The notes: generated by a model not told the origin, from the letters alone. A DNA stretch of 64,000 bases from Streptococcus sp. bf_0095 (GCF_004166885.1 NZ_RCYU01000004.1:1-64000); one strand, 5' to 3'. Counted from the first letter of the stretch, positions 19,446 to 28,042 are shown. Made by a program: numbers and translations.

Positions 19446-22091
19446 TTATTTGGCCTCATACCATGTTTTGCCTGCATTCTCATCGGCTTCCAGTGGTACC
19501 GCAAGCTCAATAGCGGATTCCATGGTCTCTTTGACGAGTTCTTTGATCGCTGCAAGTTCATTACTTGGTACTTGCAGAACGATTTCATCGTGGACCTGAA
19601 GAAGCATCTTGGTCTTGTAGGCCCCTGCTTCTAGCGCTTCATCCAAGTGGATCATAGCAATTTTCAAGATGTCTGCTGCCGATCCTTGGATTGGTGAGTT
19701 GATGGCTGTCCTTTCCGCAAATCCTCGAATATTGAAGTTGCGAGAGTTGATATCTGGAATTTCCCGACGACGCTTGAAGAGGGTTTCTACATAGCCCTTA
19801 TCACGCGCTTCCCGCACCACTCTTTCCATATAATCCTTGATGCCAGGATAGCGTTCAAAGTAGGTCTCAATGTAAGCTTTAGCTTCTTTTCGACTGATCC
19901 CTAGGTTGTTAGACAGTCCAAAATCGGAAATTCCATAAACCACGCCAAAGTTTACTGCCTTGGCATTGCGACGGTCATTTGCTGTCACATCTTCTGGTTT
20001 TTCAATATTGAAGACCCGCATAGCGGTTGATGTATGGATATCTGCCCCATGCTGAAAGGCATCAATCAAATGCTCATCTCCTGAAATATGGGCCAAGACG
20101 CGCAATTCGATTTGTGAATAGTCCGAGCTGAGCAAGACACTGTTTTCGTCTTCTGGAACAAAAGCCTTACGAATAAGACGACCTTGTTCCAAACGGACAG
20201 GGATGTTTTGCAGGTTGGGATCCACACTAGACAAACGGCCTGTCTGCGTCAAATCCTGTACATAGCGGGTGTGGATTTTCCCATCTTCCAAAATCCAGTC
20301 TTGAAGCCCGATGACATAGGTCGACTGAATCTTAGCAATCTGGCGGTATTCGAGAATCTTAGACACAATCGGTGCAATTGGAGCCAGGCGTTCCAAGACA
20401 TCAACAGCAGTCGAATAACCAGTTTTGGTCTTTTTGGTATATTCAAGAGGGAGTTCTAATTTTTCAAAGAGGATGACCCCCAATTGTTTTGGAGAATTGA
20501 TATTGAACTCTTCTCCTGCTAACTCGTAGATTTCTTGGGTCAAGCGCTCCAAGACTGCTTCGTTTTCCACCTGCATGTTTTGGAGGGTTTGGCGTTCTAC
20601 CTTGATCCCCGCGATTTCCATCTTGGCCAAAACAGCTGCTAGTGGTTGCTCCATATCATAGAGCAAATCTAGTTGGTCATGGGCTTGCAACTGCTCCATC
20701 ATGGGCTCTTCCGTATCTAGTAGAACAGCGACTTTTCGTGCCAAATGCTCTAATAAGACCGCCTTTTCTGGAATGGCTTTTTTGGCCCCCTTGCCATAAA
20801 CAACTTCGTCGATCGGTAGCGCAATCTGGCTATAGAGGCTCGCAATCGTTGAAATTTCATTGTCCTCTACGGTCGATAAGAGATACTTGGCCAACCGACT
20901 ATCAAAAGCCGGCTTTTGCAGGGTAATGCCCAAGTGGCTGAGCAAGACCTTGGCCCGCTTGAAGTCATAGACCTTAAGAGGCGTTTTTTCAAGAAATTCT
21001 TTAAAAATTGGTGTTTGTAAAAGACTACTGTCTGTGCTAGCGTAGAGCTGACCTTTTGTCCCCCATGCAAAACCAATGATGGGTTCTGTATGGTAATTGT
21101 CTCCAAAGATCTCAAAATGGAAGAAACTATCTTCTGTGAGCATATCCGAGGTGACCTGCTCCACCTCCGTGTAGTTAATGGCTACGGGAGCAGCTTCTTC
21201 TCCGCCTAAATCCAAGGCCTGACGAAGTTGCTTGAAGCCCATCTCCTCATAAAACTTAGCCAGATTTTCAAGATGGGGACCTGTATAGGTGATATCGTCC
21301 AGGCCAATCTCAATAGGTGCATTGGTATCGATGGTCGCAAGGGTCTTGGACAGGTAAGCCTGCTCCTTGTCGTTGATGAGATTTTCCTTCATTTTAGAAG
21401 GCTTCATCTCGTCAATATGCTCGTAAATGCCATCAAGAGACCCGTACTCTAGGAGTAGTTTGATCCCGGTCTTTTCTCCAATCTTGGTAACACCTGGGAT
21501 ATTATCCGACTTATCTCCCATCAAGGCCTTGAGGTCGATAAATTGCTCTGGTGTCAATCCCATCTTTTCTTTCAGATAGGCTGGAGTGAATTCTTCAAAC
21601 TCTGCCACTCCTTTTTTAGAGATTTCAACGACCGTATTGTCATCCGTTAGCTGGATCAAGTCCTTGTCCCCAGAGACAATAGTGACTTCAAAGGGTACCG
21701 AGGTAGCTTCTGCCATCTTATCTAGCGTTCCAATAATGTCATCCGCTTCATACTGGGCCAGCTCATAATGGCGAATTCCCAGATGGTCCAATTGCTCGCG
21801 AATGAAAGGGAACTGCTCGCGGAATTCATCTGGTGTCTTTGCCCGCCCGCCCTTGTAGTCGGCATACATCTCCGTCCGGAAGGTGGTCTTTCCTGCATCA
21901 AAGGCGACGAGAACATGGGTTGGTTGGATGCGCTCCAAGAGATGGCTCAACATGAGGTTAAAGCCATAGACCGCATTGGTATGCAATCCATTGGCGTTTT
22001 TAAAGCGATCGATTTGATTATAAAGTGCGAAAAAGGCACGAAAAGCGACGGAAGACCCGTCGATGAGTAGTAATTTGTTCTTTTTTTCCAT
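19446..22091 (-). CDS. polA: DNA polymerase I
   Basis: This 881-residue PolA acts in repair and Okazaki fragment maturation. The 5'-3' exonuclease domain (about 1-290) starts LLLIDGSSVAFRAFFALY. The middle exonuclease-like domain lacks the usual acidic DxE at FHFEIFGDNYH, so proofreading is probably absent, as in pneumococcal PolA. The polymerase domain has motif A SSDYSQIELRVLAHISGD and motif C LLQVHDEIVLQVP. The longer frame to 22130 is unlikely. The ATG at 22091 gives MEKKNKLLLIDGSS but has no Shine-Dalgarno sequence and sits six bases after a TATAAT box, which suggests a leaderless mRNA. Confidence 0.97.
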   Translation of the reverse strand: MEKKNKLLLIDGSSVAFRAFFALYNQIDRFKNANGLHTNAVYGFNLMLSHLLERIQPTHVLVAFDAGKTTFRTEMYADYKGGRAKTPDEFREQFPFIREQLDHLGIRHYELAQYEADDIIGTLDKMAEATSVPFEVTIVSGDKDLIQLTDDNTVVEISKKGVAEFEEFTPAYLKEKMGLTPEQFIDLKALMGDKSDNIPGVTKIGEKTGIKLLLEYGSLDGIYEHIDEMKPSKMKENLINDKEQAYLSKTLATIDTNAPIEIGLDDITYTGPHLENLAKFYEEMGFKQLRQALDLGGEEAAPVAINYTEVEQVTSDMLTEDSFFHFEIFGDNYHTEPIIGFAWGTKGQLYASTDSSLLQTPIFKEFLEKTPLKVYDFKRAKVLLSHLGITLQKPAFDSRLAKYLLSTVEDNEISTIASLYSQIALPIDEVVYGKGAKKAIPEKAVLLEHLARKVAVLLDTEEPMMEQLQAHDQLDLLYDMEQPLAAVLAKMEIAGIKVERQTLQNMQVENEAVLERLTQEIYELAGEEFNINSPKQLGVILFEKLELPLEYTKKTKTGYSTAVDVLERLAPIAPIVSKILEYRQIAKIQSTYVIGLQDWILEDGKIHTRYVQDLTQTGRLSSVDPNLQNIPVRLEQGRLIRKAFVPEDENSVLLSSDYSQIELRVLAHISGDEHLIDAFQHGADIHTSTAMRVFNIEKPEDVTANDRRNAKAVNFGVVYGISDFGLSNNLGISRKEAKAYIETYFERYPGIKDYMERVVREARDKGYVETLFKRRREIPDINSRNFNIRGFAERTAINSPIQGSAADILKIAMIHLDEALEAGAYKTKMLLQVHDEIVLQVPSNELAAIKELVKETMESAIELAVPLEADENAGKTWYEAK

Positions 22092-22097
22092 AGGCTT

Positions 22098-22106
22098 ATT
22101 ATACCA
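22098..22106 (-). promoter_or_regulatory. Extended -10 overlapping the polA start region
   Basis: TGGTATAAT lies with only six bases between TATAAT and the polA ATG, so initiation at the usual distance begins at the A of ATG. The -35 region is poor. The only other signal upstream is the terminator of the 23-codon ORF. Confidence 0.65.
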
Positions 22107-22128
22107 CGAATCACAAGGTCTCTGGTAC

Positions 22129-22155
22129 ATAAAAACTCTACCCTTTCGGGTAGAG
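22129..22155 (-). terminator. Terminator between the 23-codon ORF and polA
   Basis: CTCTACCC/GGGTAGAG with a four-base loop (GAAA on the minus strand) is followed by TTTTTA. It is a classic intrinsic terminator. It makes the small ORF upstream an independent transcript. Confidence 0.9.
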
Positions 22156-22195
22156 CCTTCTTTAGGAATTTCTTATGAAAAATGAAGAGAAGTGT

Positions 22196-22267
22196 TTATT
22201 CGCCGTAGCAAGAACCTTGTTGTGGCAATTTCTTAAAGCGTTTTGGATAATTAACTGAGATTTTCAT
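22196..22267 (-). CDS. Small peptide ORF, 23 residues, unknown
   Basis: The 23-codon frame begins MKISVNYPKRFKKLPQQ and ends GSCYGE. GAGG stands eight bases before the ATG, a TATACT box lies about 35 bases upstream of the ATG on the same strand, and a strong terminator follows 40 bases after the stop. The peptide is basic in the middle and has a single Cys four residues from the end. It has no signal peptide, double-glycine leader or strong hydrophobic stretch. No modifying enzyme or exporter is adjacent. I do not recognise a family. It could be a secreted signal, a RiPP-like substrate acting in trans, or a small regulatory RNA with an incidental ORF. Confidence 0.55.
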   Translation of the reverse strand: MKISVNYPKRFKKLPQQGSCYGE

Positions 22268-22439
22268 TTTCTGTACCTCATTTCTTATTGGATGAGTTTA
22301 GTATACAGCTCAAACCTAAACCATTCCTTATAGAAAGCTTTAAGAAAACTAAAAGCTGAGGCGCAAAGCATGCAGTTGTTTTTTGCTGCAGACCGGTAAC
22401 TGAAGATGGAGCCCTTGCCATCGTAGCCCTAAGAAAAGC

Positions 22440-22539
22440 AAAGTAAAAGACCACCGGATTTGGTGGCCTTTTAGGGAGATTATTATGAAAAAGAAAAGTT
22501 TTAGGATTTCATAAACAAAGTTAGGAGGTCTTTGTTTAT
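22440..22539 (-). ncRNA. CiaR-dependent small RNA (csRNA), copy 1
   Basis: On the minus strand a CiaR-type direct repeat is followed at ten bases by TATAAT, then a roughly 100-base RNA. It starts with a hairpin CATAAACAAAG/CTTTGTTTATG presenting ACCTCCTAA in the loop. A single-stranded stretch complementary to a Shine-Dalgarno plus AUG (TTTTTCATAATAATCTCCC) follows, and then the terminator GCCACC...GGTGGTC with TTTTACTTT. This is the layout of streptococcal csRNAs, which repress translation by pairing with ribosome-binding sites. Confidence 0.88.
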
Positions 22540-22545
22540 GGTTTT

Positions 22546-22578
22546 ATTATATCGGATTTATCTTAAAGATTTCTTAAG
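22546..22578 (-). promoter_or_regulatory. CiaR site and promoter of csRNA copy 1
   Basis: CTTAAG-N5-TTTAAG (22562-22578, minus strand) stands exactly ten bases upstream of TATAAT (22546-22551). Known CiaR-activated promoters have a TTTAAG-N5-TTTAAG direct repeat replacing a normal -35 at this distance. The first half-site differs at one base. Confidence 0.85.
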
Positions 22579-22666
22579 GAATTATTTCATTTCCAAAACA
22601 AATTGTTTACGGATTCTTTTCATAGCGCCATTCCAGCAACAAAGAAGCCTAGCTTTGTTAAATAAG

Positions 22667-23290
22667 TTAACTTTTTTCTTCTTCAAAATAGAGGCGAATG
22701 TCATCCAAATGACGAATCGCATGATTGACATCCGGCTTGTAATCCAAAAAATTAATACTCCCGATTCTTGCATTGTCTGCCAGATCAACATCCAAGGTTC
22801 GATCTCCAATATAATAGGTCTCACTCCGATCCAGTTGATACTTATCTACTAGATAATCGACTCCTTCTGGATCTGGTTTTCTTCGAAAGCCATTGTCCGT
22901 TGTGACAACCTCTTGGAAATAGGATAAGATCCCTAGATCTTCCAGAATTGGATAAGCATTTTTCCCCTTGTGGGTATAGACGAATTGGACAATCCCTTCC
23001 TCTTTGGCCCAAGCTAGAATGTCTCTAGCTCCTGACATCAGATGCACTTGGGCATTTTTCTCACGCAGGCTAGACGCGCGATAACGATTCATTTCTTCCG
23101 CATCCAAACCATGTTCTCTAGCCACTTCTTCAAGAAGTGCCTGGACGGATTGTTGAAGGATAAAGGCATGGACCACTTCTCGATCAAAGTCCAAAGAGTA
23201 ATGCGCATAAGTCTCAGCAATCCCATCTAAAATAGCTTCATAAGAATCCAAAAGAGTTCCATCCAAATCCCAAATAAAAGCTCGTGTCAT
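22667..23290 (-). CDS. HAD-superfamily hydrolase
   Basis: This 207-residue phosphatase of the HAD family has motif I WDLDGTLLDSYEAI at residues 6-19, a helical cap domain (about 20-85), the motif II threonine in YTHKGKNAYPIL, motif III lysine in RRKPDPEGV and motif IV GDRTLDVDLAD. It resembles phosphoglycolate phosphatase/beta-phosphoglucomutase-like members, but the substrate is unknown. The start at 23290 has AAGGA nine bases upstream. It begins five bases after the MATE gene stop, so the two form an operon. Confidence 0.8.
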   Translation of the reverse strand: MTRAFIWDLDGTLLDSYEAILDGIAETYAHYSLDFDREVVHAFILQQSVQALLEEVAREHGLDAEEMNRYRASSLREKNAQVHLMSGARDILAWAKEEGIVQFVYTHKGKNAYPILEDLGILSYFQEVVTTDNGFRRKPDPEGVDYLVDKYQLDRSETYYIGDRTLDVDLADNARIGSINFLDYKPDVNHAIRHLDDIRLYFEEEKS

Positions 23291-23295
23291 ACATT

Positions 23296-24579
23296 TTATT
23301 CCTTCCATGTCCGATGATAGAGTGTTTTTAAGAAAATCCAGCGAAATCCATTGTCCAAAAGGGTACCAGCCCAAATCCCTGGCAAGCCCCAACCGAGGCT
23401 AACCCCCATCAGATAACCTGAGCCAATCCGAATCACCCACATGCCGATAGTGGTCGCATAGAAGGGAAGACGCGCGTTGCCTAACCCTTGCCAGACCGCG
23501 GTATAGATGACGGTCCCAGCTGTCAGAGGCGTTCCAAGTAAGGAGAACAAAATGACGGATAAGGAGGCAGCAAGGGCTCCTGGATCCTTAGTGTAAAGGG
23601 CTGTCAAAGGACTTCCAAACAAGAAGATGGTAAGGGCGAGGGGAAGCATGGTGAGAAAGGAAATCCAAAAACTCCTACTGATGATTTGCTTGATCCCTTG
23701 TAAATCATTCTGTCCCAAACTTTTGGCGACCAACATGACTGTCGCTGTCGCAATCCCAAAGACCGGCATATAGTTGAACTGGGTCAAGACTTCCCCAATA
23801 GCATTCCCAGCTACCGCTCTAGTACCAAAAACGGCCACCATAGCAATGATGACAATATCCCCTGCTCGCATCATGAGGCGCTCACCAGCAGCAGGCAAAG
23901 CAAGGGAGAGCAAGTCTCGATCCAAGCCCCAACGAAAAGGAGCAAAGGGAAGTTGAACCTGACGCCAGAGCAAGAAAGCCCCTAATAAGCGAGAGAGAAC
24001 CGTTCCTAAGGCAGCCCCGGCGATGCCCAGCCCAAAAACAAAGATCAAGATGCTCGATAATAGAGCATTCAAAACATTGGTCAACAAACTGACATACATG
24101 GGTAGTCGCGGGTTATGGGCCACACGGACTAGGGCTCCCAAGGTCGTCATCAGACCTAAAAGCAAAATACTTCCTCCGACAAGGGATAAATAAATTCCTC
24201 CGGCTTCTGCAACCGCTGCTTCAACCCCCAAGAGGGCAATCAATTCCTTGCCAAAGCAGAGGGATAAGACCCCCAAGATACAACTTAATAAAACCGTGAC
24301 TTTAATAGATTCAGTCGCCTGACGAGCTATGGCTTTCTGATCTTTTTGTCCCATACTTTTAGATAAGAGACTCACGACCGCTGCTCCAAGAGCGATAAAA
24401 ATAGCTTGGTAAATCGTAATGATATTGCCTGCAACGGATACACCCGATACAGCTACTAAACCCAACTGAGCAACCAAGTAGCTATCTACCATCCCCATGA
24501 GCATTTGGAGAAAGTTTTCTCCGATGGCTGGAAGGGCAATTCTTAAAATTTGTCGATCTACTTGTTGTTGACGTGACAC
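23296..24579 (-). CDS. MATE family efflux transporter
   Basis: This 427-residue, twelve-helix Na+ or H+-coupled multidrug and metabolite exporter belongs to the MATE superfamily (DinF/NorM type). The first half begins LPAIGENFLQMLMGMVDSYL and the second half repeats the theme in LPAAGERLMMRAGDIVIIAM, the internal duplication typical of the family. It is followed at once by a HAD phosphatase. Substrates cannot be told from the sequence. No dedicated regulator is adjacent. Confidence 0.85.
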   Translation of the reverse strand: MSRQQQVDRQILRIALPAIGENFLQMLMGMVDSYLVAQLGLVAVSGVSVAGNIITIYQAIFIALGAAVVSLLSKSMGQKDQKAIARQATESIKVTVLLSCILGVLSLCFGKELIALLGVEAAVAEAGGIYLSLVGGSILLLGLMTTLGALVRVAHNPRLPMYVSLLTNVLNALLSSILIFVFGLGIAGAALGTVLSRLLGAFLLWRQVQLPFAPFRWGLDRDLLSLALPAAGERLMMRAGDIVIIAMVAVFGTRAVAGNAIGEVLTQFNYMPVFGIATATVMLVAKSLGQNDLQGIKQIISRSFWISFLTMLPLALTIFLFGSPLTALYTKDPGALAASLSVILFSLLGTPLTAGTVIYTAVWQGLGNARLPFYATTIGMWVIRIGSGYLMGVSLGWGLPGIWAGTLLDNGFRWIFLKTLYHRTWKE

Positions 24580-24600
24580 ACTTTCCTCCTGATGAAAAGA

Positions 24601-24626
24601 AACTCAGCTAGTTGCCTAACTGAGTT
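24601..24626 (-). terminator. thrC terminator
   Basis: AACTCAG/CTGAGTT and an inner TAG/CTA pair form the stem, followed on the minus strand by TCTTTTC. It separates thrC from the MATE-HAD pair. Confidence 0.7.
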
Positions 24627-24701
24627 CTGCTTGTAGAACTATTGTGAGATTTATTCAGTCAAGTCCTAGAGACTTCTGCTTTCTAATTTTGGGACTCCCA
24701 C

Positions 24702-26186
24702 TTACAATCCCAAATAGGCTTCAACTGCAGCCTGCATATCTGTTGCTGCAACAGTTGTCTTGTGACGAACTGGAGCAGTTTCGAGACCATTCACTGCTGG
24801 TGGCAAGGCTACACCTGAGATTTCATGTAATTGAGCCAAGGCTTCAAAGTCGCTCAAACCTGATTTCCCTGTTACAGCTTCCACCGCAACCACTGGGAAT
24901 TTGTAAGGACTAGCTGTTGATGCAATTACGGTCTTGGCCGCATCGCCTGTCGCTGCTTGGTATTTTTTATAAACTGCTGAAGCAACCGCTGTATGAGGGT
25001 CCTCAATATAAGAATCTGACTCATAAACACGCTTAATTTCTGCTGCTGTTTCCGCTTCCGTCGCATACTCAGCTGCAAAGAGGTCCAAAATCTCTGCATC
25101 AAAGTCTGTCAATTCATACTGACCTTGCGTATTCAAGGCATTCATGAGTTCAGCTGTCTTTTCAGCATCATTTCCCAAAAGATGGAAAATCAAGCGCTCC
25201 AAGTTTGAAGAGACCAAGATATCCATAGATGGGCTAGTGGTTACCTTAAACTCACGCTTCTTGTCATAAACACGAGTTTTAAAGAAGTCTGTCAAGACAT
25301 TGTTGTCATTTGAAGCACAAATCAATTTGCCGACTGGTAGGCCGATTTGTTTAGCGTAGAAGGCAGCCAAGATATTTCCAAAGTTTCCTGTCGGTACAGT
25401 GAAGTTAACCTTGTCACCAGCATTAATCTCGCCAGTTTTAACAAGTTGAGCGTAGGCATAAACATAATAGACAATCTGTGGGACCAAACGACCGATATTC
25501 ATAGAGTTAGCTGATGAGAACTGAAGCTTGTTGGCTGCCAATTTCTCACGAAGAGCCACATCATTGAACATATGTTTCACATTGGTTTGGGCATCGTCAA
25601 AGTTTCCATCAATGGCGATGACATGGGTATTTTCACCCGTTTGAGTGGTCATTTGCAACTCTTGGACCTTGCTGACACCATCTTTTGGATAAAAGACGAT
25701 AATTTCCGTACCTGGAACATCCGCAAAACCTGCCATGGCAGCTTTCCCAGTATCTCCAGACGTCGCTGTCAAGATGACAATCTTGTTTTCCAAGCCGTGT
25801 TTCTTAGCTGCCGTTGTCATAAAGTAAGGCAAGATAGACAAGGCCATATCCTTGAAGGCAATGGTTGAACCGTGGAACAATTCCAAGTTGTATTGGCCAT
25901 CTAGTTTCACAAGAGGAGCAATGGCTGGCGTATCAAACTTGCTGTCATAGGCGTTGGTGATACAGTAGTCCAACTCTTCTGCTGTAAAGTCATCCAAGAA
26001 AGCTGACAAGACAAGCTTAGCTACTTCTTGGTAAGAAGCGTCTTTCAATGTGTCAAAATCCAAATCTACCTTTGGATAGCTAACTGGAGTAAATAAGCCT
26101 CCATCTGTTGCCAAACCTTGCAAAATCGCTTGGCTGGCTGTTACGGTATTTTTCGCATCACGCGTTGATTGATAAACTAATGTCAT
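24702..26186 (-). CDS. thrC: Threonine synthase
   Basis: This 494-residue PLP enzyme converts O-phosphohomoserine to threonine. The long form carries an N-terminal Y-type domain (about 1-95) and the PLP lysine K112 within HGSTIAFKDMALSILP. The phosphate-binding TATSGDTGKAAMAGF and the later TVPTGNFGNILAAFYAKQ are typical. It is monocistronic here, away from hom and thrB. The leader has a potential hairpin around 26215-26250 that could affect expression. The assignment is firm. Confidence 0.97.
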   Translation of the reverse strand: MTLVYQSTRDAKNTVTASQAILQGLATDGGLFTPVSYPKVDLDFDTLKDASYQEVAKLVLSAFLDDFTAEELDYCITNAYDSKFDTPAIAPLVKLDGQYNLELFHGSTIAFKDMALSILPYFMTTAAKKHGLENKIVILTATSGDTGKAAMAGFADVPGTEIIVFYPKDGVSKVQELQMTTQTGENTHVIAIDGNFDDAQTNVKHMFNDVALREKLAANKLQFSSANSMNIGRLVPQIVYYVYAYAQLVKTGEINAGDKVNFTVPTGNFGNILAAFYAKQIGLPVGKLICASNDNNVLTDFFKTRVYDKKREFKVTTSPSMDILVSSNLERLIFHLLGNDAEKTAELMNALNTQGQYELTDFDAEILDLFAAEYATEAETAAEIKRVYESDSYIEDPHTAVASAVYKKYQAATGDAAKTVIASTASPYKFPVVAVEAVTGKSGLSDFEALAQLHEISGVALPPAVNGLETAPVRHKTTVAATDMQAAVEAYLGL

Positions 26187-26213
26187 GTCAATTTCCTCAT
26201 TCTGTTCCTTAAA

Positions 26214-26270
26214 TGTACGAGTTGGATCACTCTAACTTTCGTACAATCCATTCCATTATACCATGAATCC
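26214..26270 (-). promoter_or_regulatory. thrC extended -10 and leader hairpin
   Basis: TGGTATAAT reads toward thrC. Just downstream, arms TGTACGA-AGTT and AACT-CGTACA form a long imperfect stem with a GTGA loop before the ribosome-binding site. There is no T run and no T-box consensus. It may influence mRNA stability. Confidence 0.45.
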
Positions 26271-26381
26271 TTCTGAATTTTATCAGTGAGAATGAAATTG
26301 TCTGAAAAAAGAGCCCCCTTCTTGCAAACTGAAAAACCACGAAAACCTCTCTTCATCAATTTATTTGCCCTCCGACTCTTG

Positions 26382-26972
26382 CTACTCTCTTTTCACTTGT
26401 TCATAGGATTCCTTGCCATCATTGAGCTTGTCCCAGATGACGACTTTTCCTTCTTTGAGGGACTGTTGGACATCGATGATCCGCTGGTTGGAAGAGCCAC
26501 GAAACTGCAACATGAGGTTGCGTTTGCTCTTATCATAGCGACCATCCACCAGAATATCAATCAGCGAAAGCAGCTCCAGTTTGTCCGGTGTTTCCAGCAT
26601 CATTTCTTCCCAGGTGTAGCCGGTCCAAGACCAGATATCTTTGTCAGGCAACTCTCTTTTCACCCGCTTGACCAAGGGCAGCAGGATGCCAGTGTTGAGA
26701 AAAGGTTCACCCCCAAGCAGGGTCAAGCCCTGAACATAGGGTTGGGCCAGATCAGCCATGATCTGTTCTTCTAACTCTTTGGTATAGGGAATGCCAGCGT
26801 TGAAAGACCAAGTTGCTTCATTATAGCAGCCTTCACAGTGAAACATACAGCCACTGACATAGAGGGAGTTGCGGACGCCTTCGCCATCCACAAAGTTAAA
26901 GGCCTTATAGTCAATGATTCGCCCCTTACTCAGCTCCTCACTTTTCCATTCTTGAGGTTTGGGATTGTTCAT
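26382..26972 (-). CDS. nrdG: Anaerobic ribonucleotide reductase activating protein
   Basis: This 196-residue radical-SAM activase creates the glycyl radical on NrdD. The 4Fe-4S cysteines are C42, C46 and C49 in GCMFHCEGC. The following GGEPFLN segment is the SAM-binding motif. It overlaps the GNAT gene upstream by four bases and is the last gene of the nrdD operon. It functions only without oxygen, since the cluster and the radical are oxygen sensitive. Confidence 0.97.
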   Translation of the reverse strand: MNNPKPQEWKSEELSKGRIIDYKAFNFVDGEGVRNSLYVSGCMFHCEGCYNEATWSFNAGIPYTKELEEQIMADLAQPYVQGLTLLGGEPFLNTGILLPLVKRVKRELPDKDIWSWTGYTWEEMMLETPDKLELLSLIDILVDGRYDKSKRNLMLQFRGSSNQRIIDVQQSLKEGKVVIWDKLNDGKESYEQVKRE

Positions 26973-27487
26973 GACACCTCCCCATCTAACTCTATCCAGT
27001 AGCGCTGACTTCTGTCGATTGTATTTTCGTAAACACCGCCAGCAGATAGAATCGTGCGACGGCTAGCTTCGTTGTCTTCATCACAGGTAATCAGCACTCG
27101 TTCTAGTCCTTGTTTTCGAGCCTCTGCTAGTCCTAGCTCTAGCTGCAACTTAGCCAAGCCCTTTCTGCGTTGACTGGGCCGGATGGAATAGCCAATGTGA
27201 CCACCCTCTACAAATAATTTGTCATTCAAGGACAAGCGCAGGGCTAAAAAGCCCAGAGGGTAGCCAGTCTCATCAAAGGATAAAAATTGAATGGTAGGAA
27301 CCCAGCCTTCTGGCAGATTCTCAGTATCCTCCTGCTGCTCTACGATTCGCAACCAATCCGCAAAATCCTTTGCTCGCTTCCAAGTGGAGCCCATGCCACC
27401 GTGCATATAGGATTTTGCAGCATCGAACTCAGCAATCATCTCTAAAATCGCGTCTTTATCTTCTAAAGTTGGTCGTTGTAACTTCAT
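26969..27487 (-). CDS. GNAT family N-acetyltransferase, paralogue 1
   Basis: This 172-residue GNAT protein carries the acetyl-CoA pyrophosphate loop in IRPSQRRKGLAKLQLELG (about 110-127) and a C-terminal QRYWIELDGE. It is clearly a tandem paralogue of the next upstream gene; both share LQRPTLEDK/LRRPTLADK starts, NLPEGWVP and GGHIGYSIRPS. It lies between the other GNAT and nrdG, overlapping nrdG by four bases. The substrate is unknown. Its conserved position in a streptococcal nrd operon hints at a link to anaerobic growth, which is inference. Confidence 0.85.
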   Translation of the reverse strand: MKLQRPTLEDKDAILEMIAEFDAAKSYMHGGMGSTWKRAKDFADWLRIVEQQEDTENLPEGWVPTIQFLSFDETGYPLGFLALRLSLNDKLFVEGGHIGYSIRPSQRRKGLAKLQLELGLAEARKQGLERVLITCDEDNEASRRTILSAGGVYENTIDRSQRYWIELDGEVS

Positions 27488-27496
27488 AAACTTTCC

Positions 27497-27997
27497 TCAA
27501 TCTAAATCAATCCAATAGCGCTCTTTCCCGCCTCGAACATCCTCTAAAGCTCCGCCATTAGTCAGAATCACTGCTCGACTGGCAGCATTGTCACTATCAC
27601 AAGTCACTAAAGCACGTTTGATATTTTTACTTTTGGCTACTTGCAATCCTTGCCGCAGCTGCTCTTTTGCCAATCCTTGCCCACGCGCAGAGGGACGGAT
27701 ACTATAGCCAATATGACCACCTACCTCCAGCAAATAGTCACTAAGACGCAATCTCAGATTGAGAAACCCTACGGCTTGTCCATCTCTCGAAAAAGCAACT
27801 AACTGAATATCAGGCACCCACCCTTCAGGCAAATTAATCCCCATTTCATGATTCTGATTACTTTCCAACCACTCTTCATAAACAAAATTCTCAGCATCCC
27901 AAAATCCGCCATCGTGAGCTGATTGATTCGCTTCAAACTCTGCCATCATGTCTAATACAGTTTCTTTATCTGCTAGAGTCGGTCTGCGTAGTTCCAT
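27497..27997 (-). CDS. GNAT family N-acetyltransferase, paralogue 2
   Basis: This is a 166-residue tandem paralogue of the 26969-27487 gene. The acetyl-CoA binding motif is IRPSARGQGLAKEQLRQG, and the protein ends GKERYWIDLD. The spacing to the next gene is nine bases. Sequence divergence is spread along the length, so the duplication is not recent. It is followed in the same transcript by paralogue 1 and nrdG. The acceptor substrate is unknown. Confidence 0.85.
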   Translation of the reverse strand: MELRRPTLADKETVLDMMAEFEANQSAHDGGFWDAENFVYEEWLESNQNHEMGINLPEGWVPDIQLVAFSRDGQAVGFLNLRLRLSDYLLEVGGHIGYSIRPSARGQGLAKEQLRQGLQVAKSKNIKRALVTCDSDNAASRAVILTNGGALEDVRGGKERYWIDLD

Positions 27998-28042
27998 CTT
28001 TACCTCCCCCCATACGAGAAAAGCGAGAGCGGACTCTCACTT

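Noticed and set aside
22196-22267. Streptide-like RiPP precursor
   Set aside because: No radical SAM enzyme or exporter lies next to the 23-codon ORF, and NrdG is the only radical SAM protein in the window, with a known unrelated role.
22321-22345. CiaR-like repeat upstream of the 23-codon ORF
   Set aside because: The half-sites each have mismatches and the distance to TATACT is about 21 bases rather than ten, unlike the two convincing CiaR sites.
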